A stretch of DNA of 60,544 nucleotides from a candidate division WOR-3 bacterium (lineage in GTDB: Bacteria > Hydrothermota > Tepidihabitantia > Tepidihabitantales > Tepidihabitantaceae), in the NCBI GenBank assembly GCA_039801365.1, contig JBDRUN010000005.1:1-60544 (forward strand), given 5' to 3'. Positions 49,753-57,518 of this stretch are shown in pieces. Every line of letters begins with the position of its first letter. The stretch's first letter is position 1. The notes under the pieces are model-generated. The model saw nothing but the letters and a program-made list of their open reading frames with translations, made no database searches and was not told where the DNA came from. The translations under genes were made by a program, and so were the position numbers.

Positions 49753-51369
49753 CTAGTCCGCTACGACAACTTTGCGAATTGCTGAATCCCCGACGTTTTG
49801 ACCCCTCGAACCTTCCTCTCTAACAAAATACACCCCAGGCGCAAGATTACGGAGGTCGTTCTTACCCGGCTGGAGCTCCATCACCTTGCGGCCGTCGGGA
49901 GTGAGTAGGGAGTAGCGAGTAGAGAGTAGAGCGGACGGCAGAAACAGGCTGCCGCGCACGATGGTCGGGCCGGGCGTATTGCGTACAGCGTACTGCGCGT
50001 AGCGTTCTTCTGCCACCGCCCCGGCCGTAATCGGCACGTGCTGGACAACCAAGGGGTTCCTAGTAACCGGCCCTTCGCCATATACGAAGAATCCAGCTAC
50101 AATGTCCACAAGGTACAGGACACGCAACGTGTCCTCATTCATCCGGTCAATCACGCATGGGAAGCGCTTCGAGGTCGTGTTCGGCTCGGTGAGCCGCACC
50201 GGCTGTTGCCAGCTTGCCCCACGGTCAAGGTTGTCCCGGCACCACCAGATGTCGGCCCGAAGCCGGGCAGGCGGGCCCGGCTCGACATTGGCGGTGTCGA
50301 ATTGCTCCCAGCAAACATGCAGACCACCGTTCCTATCCTCACCCATGCTGGGCCGACATGCAAGCAGTGCGTTGAACCCAACCGGCGCAGATAGATTGAG
50401 AGGGTCTGCCTGTGCCCGCGCAATGCGCGTCCACTGCGGCAAGTTTTCCCGGTCCCAGTGCCACAGCTCGGTCGGCGCGACGAAGCATTGCCCGCGGATG
50501 CAGGGCATCACCGCGCAGACGATATGAAACCGGCCCTCGCGGTCGTAGAACGGGAACAGACCGGAAAGGTGATAGGAGGGCAGTGTCTCACCTGAGAACG
50601 CCGGCGGCCAGCCAAGCTCCTGCGGCTCAGGCCAGGTGCAGCCGCCGTCGGTGGTCTCGCGGTAATATCCCGGCGACGGCACACTCTCGGTGTACACCCA
50701 GGTCAGAGCCACGCGGTGGTTGACGCGGGATGCTGCGATGTGGTGACAGGGGAACCCCGGGTCGGGTTCAGGCGCGGCGATGGCGCGGGCAGAGTCCCAC
50801 TGTTCCCATATCCGACTGCGGACGTGGTAGACCTTGCCACCCGTGTCGTCAAACAGGGCGGCCTGAATCCAGCCTGCGGTATCAACTACCGTTACGGGTC
50901 GGGAAAAACCCTCAAGCTTCGGCGAGCCGCCGGCGTACTCAAAGACAAAGGATCCGTGGCCGACTTCGCGGCCCAGTACCGGCCGAAGCGGTATGCCGGT
51001 GTGGGCTGAGATGACCGCCTGCCAGCTGCGGGGGTCAACGTCGAGCGTGCCAAACCCGGCACGGGTTGCGAATGCGTCAGTTCCCGAGTTCATGAAGTCG
51101 AGCGTATCATTGCCGAGCCATCTTCGAGTTGCGTAGTCGTAATAGTTGTAGCCGGTATTGCGGTCAGGAAAAGCCGAGAGGGTATCGCGGGAACGTATCC
51201 AGCAGACCGGAATGCCGTAACCCGGAGCGTCCACGAGCCAGCGATATGCCGGCCCGCCCATCTGCCAGTCATAGGTGGTGCCGCCGACCGTATCCACGCG
51301 GCCGACCTGGGCCGCAGCGCCGGCACCGGCCCATAGCCAGTAGCCCACCAGCAGCACGCGGATTCCCAT
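49753..51369 (-). CDS. Secreted sialidase-like/BNR-type protein with sorting tail, 538 aa
   Basis: Signal peptide (MGIRVLLVGYWLWAGAGAAA), then a domain with features of sialidase-fold exo-glycosidase-like propellers: YYRETTDGGCTWPEPQEL is an Asp-box-like (S/TxDxGxxW) element, and DIWWCRDNLDRGASWQQPV is another. A complete set of sialidase catalytic residues (Arg triad, Tyr/Glu) cannot be assigned, so activity is uncertain. The shared sorting tail ends the protein (PGPTIVRGSLFLPSALLSTR ... NLAPGVYFVRE). Two degenerate seven-base repeats lie in the tail-coding DNA. ATG at 51369 is preceded by TAGGAGG overlapping the upstream stop. Confidence 0.8.
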   Translation of the reverse strand: MGIRVLLVGYWLWAGAGAAAQVGRVDTVGGTTYDWQMGGPAYRWLVDAPGYGIPVCWIRSRDTLSAFPDRNTGYNYYDYATRRWLGNDTLDFMNSGTDAFATRAGFGTLDVDPRSWQAVISAHTGIPLRPVLGREVGHGSFVFEYAGGSPKLEGFSRPVTVVDTAGWIQAALFDDTGGKVYHVRSRIWEQWDSARAIAAPEPDPGFPCHHIAASRVNHRVALTWVYTESVPSPGYYRETTDGGCTWPEPQELGWPPAFSGETLPSYHLSGLFPFYDREGRFHIVCAVMPCIRGQCFVAPTELWHWDRENLPQWTRIARAQADPLNLSAPVGFNALLACRPSMGEDRNGGLHVCWEQFDTANVEPGPPARLRADIWWCRDNLDRGASWQQPVRLTEPNTTSKRFPCVIDRMNEDTLRVLYLVDIVAGFFVYGEGPVTRNPLVVQHVPITAGAVAEERYAQYAVRNTPGPTIVRGSLFLPSALLSTRYSLLTPDGRKVMELQPGKNDLRNLAPGVYFVREEGSRGQNVGDSAIRKVVVAD

Positions 51370-51378
51370 CTTTGCCTC

Positions 51379-53466
51379 CTACTTGGCTACGACCACCTTC
51401 TGACAGCTCACGGCCGACGACTCACGGCCGACAGCCCGCACGAAGTAGATGCCGGGCACGAGGTGTCGGACGTCGTTCTCGCCCGGCGCGAGGTCCAGCA
51501 CCTTTCGCCCCGCGGCATCAAGAAGTACACCCACCGCTGACCGCTTACCGCTAACCGCCTCGGTCAGCACGAGACTGCCCCGCACAATGGTCGCTTCGGC
51601 CTTGTACCTAGTGCCTTGTGTTTTGTCGCCTTCCTCAACCCCTGCGCCGTAGAACTCGATGATGCGCAAGCCAGCAGTCCAGTCCGCCACATAGGCATAG
51701 CTGCCCAAGACCACAACGCCATAGGCCCTGTCCGGTGTATCATAGAACCCAGCCTCAGACGGGTGCTGCGGGTCTGAGACATTGATGACACGCAGTCCGG
51801 CATCATCTGCCACATAGGCATGGCTGCCAAGAACGGCAACGCCATAGGCCCACCCCGGTGTATCGCAGTATCCGACCTCAAATGGATGCTGCGGGTCCGA
51901 GACATCAATGATGCGCAGGCCGGCATCCCAATCTGCCACATAGGCATAGCTGCCCAAGACCGCAACGCCATAGGCCCACCCCGGTGTATCGCAGTATCCG
52001 GCTTCAAATGGGTGCTGCGGGTCTGAGACATCAATGATGCGCAGGCCGGCATCCCGGTCTGCCACATAGGCATAGCTGCCCAAGACCGCAACGCCATAGG
52101 CCTCGTCCGGCGTGTTACAGCAGCCGGCCTGAAATGGGTTGTGGGGGTCTGAGACATCAATGATGCGCAAGCCGGCATCCCTGTCCGTCACATAGGCATA
52201 GCTGCCAGAGACCACAACATTACGGGCCCGGCAGTCCAGCGTGTCATAGTATCCGGCCTCAGATGGGTGCTGCGGGTTTGAGACATCAATGATGCGCAAG
52301 CCGGCCCAGTTATCCGCCACATAGGCATAGCTGCCAAGAACCGCCACGCCAAAGGCCTCGCCTGGTGTGTCATAGTAGCCGGCCTGAAATGGGTTGTGGG
52401 GGTCTGAGACATCAATAATGCGCAGGCCGGTCATCCAGTAGTCGGCCAGATAGGCATAGCTCTCAAGAACGGCAACGGCATAGACCCACCCCGGTGTGTC
52501 ACAGTATCCAACCTCAGATGGATGCTGCGGGTCTGAGACATAAACGATACGCAAGCCGGCATCGTAGTCCGCGACATAAGCATAGCTCCCGGATACCGCA
52601 ACGCCAAGGGCCAACCTCGGTGTGCTATAGTATCCGGCCTCAGATGGGTGCTGCGGGTCTGTGACATCAATGATGCGCAAGCCGGCATCCCTGTCCGTCA
52701 CATAGGCATAGCTGCCCAAGACCGCAACGCCAAGGGCATAGCCCGGTGTGTCACAGTATCCGGCCTCAGATGGGTGCTGCGGGTTTGAGACATCAATGAT
52801 GCGCAAGCCGGCATCGTAGTCCGCGACGTAAGCATAGCTCCCGGATACCGCAACGCCGCGGGCCTCGCCCGGTGTGTCACAGTATCCGGCCTCAGATGGG
52901 TGCTGCGGGTCCGAGACATCAATGATGCGCAGGCCGGCATCGTAGTCCGCGACGTAAGCATAGCTCCCAGAGACCGCAACGCCGCGGGCCTCGCCCGGTG
53001 TATCACAGTATCCGACCTCAGATGGGTGGTGTGGGTCTGAGACATCTATGATGCGCAGACCAGAGTGATCCGCCACATAGGCATGGCTGCCAAGAACCGC
53101 GACGCCCCGGGCCCATCCTGGTGTATCGTAACGACCCAGGAAGGCCGGGGCTGCGGGGTTCACAACATCCCAGATTTCGAAACCGGCCCCTCCTGCGGCA
53201 ACAAGCAGTCGACTGGACTGGAAGCATAGGCCCAAGACAAGTCCGCGGGTGTGGATCGCCTCAGAGAGCTTCGTTGGCTGAGCCGGGTTTGAGACATCAA
53301 GGATATAGACTCCACCACCAGAACCCATGAATGCGAGGTTCCGGCCCGGATCAGCCGCAACCGCCTGAGAAGTGCCAAAAGGCCAGGTTCCAAGCTCACG
53401 GCAGTTGAGCGAGTCGGCCCAGACACTGGCAAATACTAGATAGAGAACTACAATCAGCCTTGTCAT
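51379..53466 (-). CDS. Secreted LVIVD-repeat protein with sorting tail, 695 aa
   Basis: Signal peptide, then 12 well-conserved repeats of about 43 residues of the LVIVD type, pattern AGLRIIDVSDPQHPSEAGYC followed by DTPGEARGVAVSGSYAYVAD, plus two diverged N-terminal units. Such repeats form beta-propellers in surface proteins. Repeat units are close to identical at DNA level over 51,640-53,130, suggesting recent duplication or ongoing homogenisation. The tail (EATIVRGSLVLTEAVSGKRS ... HLVPGIYFVRA) matches the other operon members. ATG at 53466 follows a GGAGG box that overlaps the corrected stop of the upstream frameshifted gene. Confidence 0.9.
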   Translation of the reverse strand: MTRLIVVLYLVFASVWADSLNCRELGTWPFGTSQAVAADPGRNLAFMGSGGGVYILDVSNPAQPTKLSEAIHTRGLVLGLCFQSSRLLVAAGGAGFEIWDVVNPAAPAFLGRYDTPGWARGVAVLGSHAYVADHSGLRIIDVSDPHHPSEVGYCDTPGEARGVAVSGSYAYVADYDAGLRIIDVSDPQHPSEAGYCDTPGEARGVAVSGSYAYVADYDAGLRIIDVSNPQHPSEAGYCDTPGYALGVAVLGSYAYVTDRDAGLRIIDVTDPQHPSEAGYYSTPRLALGVAVSGSYAYVADYDAGLRIVYVSDPQHPSEVGYCDTPGWVYAVAVLESYAYLADYWMTGLRIIDVSDPHNPFQAGYYDTPGEAFGVAVLGSYAYVADNWAGLRIIDVSNPQHPSEAGYYDTLDCRARNVVVSGSYAYVTDRDAGLRIIDVSDPHNPFQAGCCNTPDEAYGVAVLGSYAYVADRDAGLRIIDVSDPQHPFEAGYCDTPGWAYGVAVLGSYAYVADWDAGLRIIDVSDPQHPFEVGYCDTPGWAYGVAVLGSHAYVADDAGLRVINVSDPQHPSEAGFYDTPDRAYGVVVLGSYAYVADWTAGLRIIEFYGAGVEEGDKTQGTRYKAEATIVRGSLVLTEAVSGKRSAVGVLLDAAGRKVLDLAPGENDVRHLVPGIYFVRAVGRESSAVSCQKVVVAK

Positions 53467-53483
53467 CCTATCCTCCTATCTTG

Positions 53484-54797
53484 TCACAACGACCCTGGTG
53501 ACGCTCGACGCAGGACGTTCCACGCCTGACGCCTGATGCACGAAATAGACCCCGGGGCGAGATGCGAGACGTCGTTGTCACCCGGCGCGAGGTCCATGAG
53601 CTTCCTACCGGTGATGTCCAGCAATTGGCTTGTGACGTGTCGCTTGCTACTTGTGCTCTGCGGCAGCATCAGCACACCGCGGACGATGGTGGGCCAGATC
53701 GCCGTGCGCGTCTCGCCAGTCGTCACTTCCTCAACTCCCAACAAGGAATCCCGCAGCACAGCCACACCAGAGCCCGCCGTGCCGCCGAACGGTGCGTACA
53801 CGCGGTTGTGGACCGGGTTCCAGGCCATCGTGCCGTAGCTCCCGTCGGGCACCTGGATTTCCTTGAGAAGAGTATCCCCGACTCCGTCTATGACCGCAAT
53901 CCAGCCATAGCTCCACGTTGCGCAATATACCTTGTTGTTCATCGGGTTGTAAAGCAGGCTTGTGCCATAGACCGGAACCGAACTCAGCACCGTGTCCGCC
54001 GCTGCGTCAATAATCGCTACTCTCTGACGGCCGCCCGCATACACCTTGTTGGAAGCAGCGTCATAGCACAGGGTGTACGCCGGCACCGGCAGAGACGCAA
54101 CCACGGTATCATCGGTTCCGCTGATTACCAGAAGGTTGCCGCGTTCCGCAGCGCAATACACCTTGTCATTGACCGAGTTGTAGCAGAGAGCCGAAGCTCG
54201 GTTACTGAAATAGATGTTGCCGAGGACGGTATCACCGGCTCCACAGACGACCGCGATGCTGGCATCAGAGTGGCTCACATATGCCTTGTTTCTGGTCGGG
54301 TTGTAGCAGAGAATCTCCGGACTGTCTCCCACCGGAATCTGCTTCACAACCTCATCCGAGCTACAGTCAACGACGATCACCTCGCTGGTGTGTTTGCTCG
54401 TGCAGTACAGCTTGTCACCCGCGGTGTTGTAGCACATTCCAGCAGTGTAGCTGGCCGGTAGCCGGATTCGCTTGACCACGCTGTCCAGCGGACAGGCAAT
54501 GACGTCGAGTTGCTCAAACCGATTCAACCGATACAGCTTGTCGGCGCCCGGATGGTAAAAGAACCCCTCGCAGATCTCACCGACATGCAGACGGGCAACA
54601 ACCAGGTTGGTTGCGCCGTCAATTACGTAGGTGGAGTCATCATCCCCGCCGGTATAGACACGATTACTTGCAGGAGAATACGCGACGTGAGAAGGCCAGT
54701 GCGCTTCCGTGAAGGGAATCGTTGTCTCCAGCCACTGGGCGCTAGCGACAGACGAACTCAGAACGCAGACCGCAGAAAGCAGAACGCAGAACCGCAT
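53484..54797 (-). CDS. Secreted YVTN propeller protein, sorting tail frameshifted, 437 aa
   Basis: Signal peptide (MRFCVLLSAVCVLSSSVASA), then about eight YVTN-type repeats (for example SNRVYTGGDDDSTYVIDGAT and NKVYCATWSYGWIAVIDGVG). The tail starts normally (PTIVRGVLMLPQ ... DNDVSHLAPG) but then reads SISCIRRQAWNVLRRASPGS instead of the expected VYFV sequence. One base appears lost in the run GCCCCGGGG near 53560. In the other frame the gene reads GVYFVHQASGVERPASSVTR and ends RVVVTR at TAG 53476-53478. That TAG forms the same TAGGAGG stop/ribosome-site overlap as all other junctions, so the frameshift is recent or a sequencing error. Confidence 0.85.
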   Translation of the reverse strand: MRFCVLLSAVCVLSSSVASAQWLETTIPFTEAHWPSHVAYSPASNRVYTGGDDDSTYVIDGATNLVVARLHVGEICEGFFYHPGADKLYRLNRFEQLDVIACPLDSVVKRIRLPASYTAGMCYNTAGDKLYCTSKHTSEVIVVDCSSDEVVKQIPVGDSPEILCYNPTRNKAYVSHSDASIAVVCGAGDTVLGNIYFSNRASALCYNSVNDKVYCAAERGNLLVISGTDDTVVASLPVPAYTLCYDAASNKVYAGGRQRVAIIDAAADTVLSSVPVYGTSLLYNPMNNKVYCATWSYGWIAVIDGVGDTLLKEIQVPDGSYGTMAWNPVHNRVYAPFGGTAGSGVAVLRDSLLGVEEVTTGETRTAIWPTIVRGVLMLPQSTSSKRHVTSQLLDITGRKLMDLAPGDNDVSHLAPGSISCIRRQAWNVLRRASPGSL

Positions 54798-54806
54798 CTC
54801 ATCCTC

Positions 54807-57509
54807 CTATCTGGTCACGACTACTTTGCGGACAGCGGACAACTCTGACTGCTGAGCGCTGAATGCTGAATACTCCCGTACGAAGTAGACCCCGGGCGCG
54901 AGATGCCGGATGTCATTGTTACCCGGCTGAAGATCCATCACCTTGCGGCCGTCGGGAGTGAGTAGGGAGTAGCGAGTAGAGAGTAGAGCGGACGGCAGAA
55001 ACAGACTGCCCCGCACAATGGTCGGCAGCTTCGGCATCTGACACTGATGGTCCTCTGCCGCCTTGATTCCTGTTGTTGGGCCGAGTCGATACACCGGGTG
55101 AACATCGAGATTTCCCGCGAAGGGTGTGCCGAATCCGAAGTTGCAGGTCGTTGTAGCATTGTCTTCTAGAGATAGCGCGCACAGGAAGTTCTCTCCCATC
55201 GCCAGCGAATCTGAATCCCATACCCATTGCCAATGTACTGAATCAGTTCCGGCACCAGACGTTATCTGGGCCCAACTCCACGGAAGCTGAGCAGTGCCGA
55301 CCCGATTCAGAACGCCCATGATTGGAGTACGGTTTGGTGTCCACCGGTTCACGGCCTTGCCCACTAGCTCGGGCCGCGCAAGACTGGTCGTGCAGCCGGG
55401 CAGTGGCTCAATCTCAACCCGCAAACGGGTGTCGCCCCAAGGTGCCTCTTCGATGACCGTGACGTTGTTGCTGACCTGATTCGACACGTACACCTTGCCC
55501 GTGACCGGGTTCAGGTCAATGAACCAGGGCTTGGAGCCGGCCGGAAGGGTAGTCGTGGCATTCGTCGTGCCGTCGATGACGGTGACGCTGTGACTGTCCT
55601 CATTGCTGATGTATATCTTGTTCGTGACCGGATTCACAACCGCATCGTGCGGTCTCGCACCAACCCTGACCGTGGTCGTGTCGTTTGTCTCGCCCTCGAT
55701 GACCGTGACGATGCCGTCGCGCTGACTCACGATATACATCCGGTTGGTCAATGGATTCACCCCGACGTCGTGGGGCCAGCCACCGGCCGGTACGGTGGCA
55801 ATGATGCTGTCGCTACTTCCGTCTATGACAACAACGCCGGGCGCAACATCGTTACCGAAGACGGTCACGTAGATCAGATTGGTCCTTGGATTGATACCCA
55901 CAGCGAAAGGACCGGGAGGAACTCTCAGAATTGACGTGTCATTCGTCGCACCGTCGATGATCGTCACGATTGTGTCCGGCCAGTTGGTCACGTAGACCCG
56001 ATCCGTCAAAGGATTCACCGCCAACTGACGAGGGTTGTTGCCGGCCGGGACGTCTCTAGTGGCATGGGTTACGCCGTCTATGACCGTCACGCTACGGCCG
56101 GCCTCGTTCGCCGTGTAGATGCGGTTTGTTCTGAGGTTCACATCAACAGACCATGGCCCGCCGCCCACTGGTATCGTGGCAATGACCGTGTCGGTCGAAC
56201 CCTCAATGACGCTTACACTATTGCTGCCCCAATTAGCGCAGTATGCCCGGTTCGTGATTGGGTTGACGCCTATCGCCCGCGGTTTGTTGCCAACCGGAAT
56301 AGACGCGGTGTCATTTGTCGCACCATAGATGACGGTGACCTTGTTACCGCTTTCATCCGCCACGTAGACTTTGTTTGTCACCCGGTTTACCGCAACATGG
56401 TGCGCCATCAACCCGGCGCGCACTGTTGCCAGCGAGTTCGTGGAACCGTCGATGACCGTCATATCGTGACTGAGTGAGTTGCCGGTGTAGACCTTGTTCG
56501 TGATGGGATTGACCACAACCGCCCAGGGACCGTCGCCGACAGCGATGTTAGTCGCCGCGTTGGTGACGCCGTCGACGACGGTGATGTTGTCGCCGTATTC
56601 GTTGCACACGTAGATTTTGTTCGTGACAGGGTTGACTGCGACCGAATGCGGGTGGGTACCGGTCACAACTGTTGCTGTGCCATTCGTCGCACCGTCGATT
56701 ACGGTCAGGGTGTTTCCTTCCATGTTGGGTACATATATCTTGTTGGTAACCGGGTTCACCGCCACCCCGTGAGGACCGCTTCCGGCGGACACGGTTGCCA
56801 CTATCGAGTCAGTCACACCGTCAATGACCGAGACATTGCCTGCACCGTAGTTCGCAATGTATATCTTGTTGGTTACAGGATTCACTGCGGGGTATGAGGC
56901 ATGATACCCGGCTACAACAGTCCTGGCCACCGTATCCGCCTGCCCGTCGATGATTGTCACGTCACCGCTTCCGTAGTTCGCAACGTATATCTTGTTGGTG
57001 ATCGTGTTGACCGCCATGCCGCGGGGCGCATCTCCAGCAGCAATCGTCTTGATGACAGAGTTTGTGCTGCCGTCAACGACCGTGAGATCATCGCTGCCGT
57101 CGTTGCCCACATATATCTTGTTCGTTATTGGGTTGACGGTCATCTCCCAAGGGTTTGTCCCCACAGTCAGGATCGTGTCGACCGCGTTGGTGCCGCCATC
57201 GACTATCGCGAGCTTGTTCTCGTCCCACAGCGTCGCGTAGACCTTGTTCGTACTTGGATTCACGGCGACCGCGCTCGCTTCCCGTCCCAGAGGAACAGTG
57301 GCAAGGACAGTGTTGGACGACCCATCAACCACAGCCAAGTCACCGCTGTATTCGTGCACTACATAGATTCGGTTCGTCACCGGGTTGAGGCAGATCCTCG
57401 CGGGGCGGATACCGGTATGTATCGTAGCTGTTACCCAGTCAGCAAGTGCCGGCACACACAACACCAACAGGGCTACGCAGGCGATGAGTATCTCTCTACT
57501 GCGCCTCAC
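54807..57509 (-). CDS. Secreted YVTN beta-propeller protein with sorting tail, 900 aa
   Basis: GTG at 57509 is 6 bases after TAGGAGG. After the signal peptide (about residues 1-23), about 15 repeats of about 42 residues of the YVTN type follow (pattern VAVNPVTNKIYVANYGSG, then VTVIDGATNxxxTV), probably two seven-bladed propellers. A beta domain is next (about 690-815, beginning WGDTRLRVEIEPLPGC), and the shared tail closes the chain (PTIVRGSLFLPSALLSTRYS ... HLAPGVYFVRE). Repeats occur in the expected Asn-Pro-x-Thr-Asn phasing, known from surface-layer and archaeal YVTN proteins. Its last about 200 bases are almost identical in DNA to those of the upstream gene. Confidence 0.9.
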   Translation of the reverse strand: MRRSREILIACVALLVLCVPALADWVTATIHTGIRPARICLNPVTNRIYVVHEYSGDLAVVDGSSNTVLATVPLGREASAVAVNPSTNKVYATLWDENKLAIVDGGTNAVDTILTVGTNPWEMTVNPITNKIYVGNDGSDDLTVVDGSTNSVIKTIAAGDAPRGMAVNTITNKIYVANYGSGDVTIIDGQADTVARTVVAGYHASYPAVNPVTNKIYIANYGAGNVSVIDGVTDSIVATVSAGSGPHGVAVNPVTNKIYVPNMEGNTLTVIDGATNGTATVVTGTHPHSVAVNPVTNKIYVCNEYGDNITVVDGVTNAATNIAVGDGPWAVVVNPITNKVYTGNSLSHDMTVIDGSTNSLATVRAGLMAHHVAVNRVTNKVYVADESGNKVTVIYGATNDTASIPVGNKPRAIGVNPITNRAYCANWGSNSVSVIEGSTDTVIATIPVGGGPWSVDVNLRTNRIYTANEAGRSVTVIDGVTHATRDVPAGNNPRQLAVNPLTDRVYVTNWPDTIVTIIDGATNDTSILRVPPGPFAVGINPRTNLIYVTVFGNDVAPGVVVIDGSSDSIIATVPAGGWPHDVGVNPLTNRMYIVSQRDGIVTVIEGETNDTTTVRVGARPHDAVVNPVTNKIYISNEDSHSVTVIDGTTNATTTLPAGSKPWFIDLNPVTGKVYVSNQVSNNVTVIEEAPWGDTRLRVEIEPLPGCTTSLARPELVGKAVNRWTPNRTPIMGVLNRVGTAQLPWSWAQITSGAGTDSVHWQWVWDSDSLAMGENFLCALSLEDNATTTCNFGFGTPFAGNLDVHPVYRLGPTTGIKAAEDHQCQMPKLPTIVRGSLFLPSALLSTRYSLLTPDGRKVMDLQPGNNDIRHLAPGVYFVREYSAFSAQQSELSAVRKVVVTR
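54811..55020 (-). repeat. Near-identical tail-coding repeat, copy A
   Basis: This stretch matches 57523-57732 with only a few differences (for example CACC versus CGCC in the GRK(V/A)MD codons and the synonymous end of the tail). It encodes the sorting tail of the 900-aa protein. A shorter match lies at about 49,890-49,970. Confidence 0.75.
54841..54872 (-). repeat. Degenerate seven-base tandem repeat in a tail gene (example)
   Basis: The plus strand reads CTGACTG, CTGAGCG, CTGAATG, CTGAATA in succession. A second block at 54,956-54,984 reads GAGTAGG, GAGTAGC, GAGTAGA, GAGTAGA. Analogous seven-base blocks occur in the tails (and one signal-peptide region) of the other operon members; see findings. 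Confidence 0.65.
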
Positions 57510-57518
57510 ATCATCCTC

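Noticed and set aside
53484-54797. Treating the 437-aa gene as a pseudogene
   Set aside because: The signal peptide and propeller are intact; only the last about 25 residues are shifted, so a functional secreted protein or a sequencing error remains possible.
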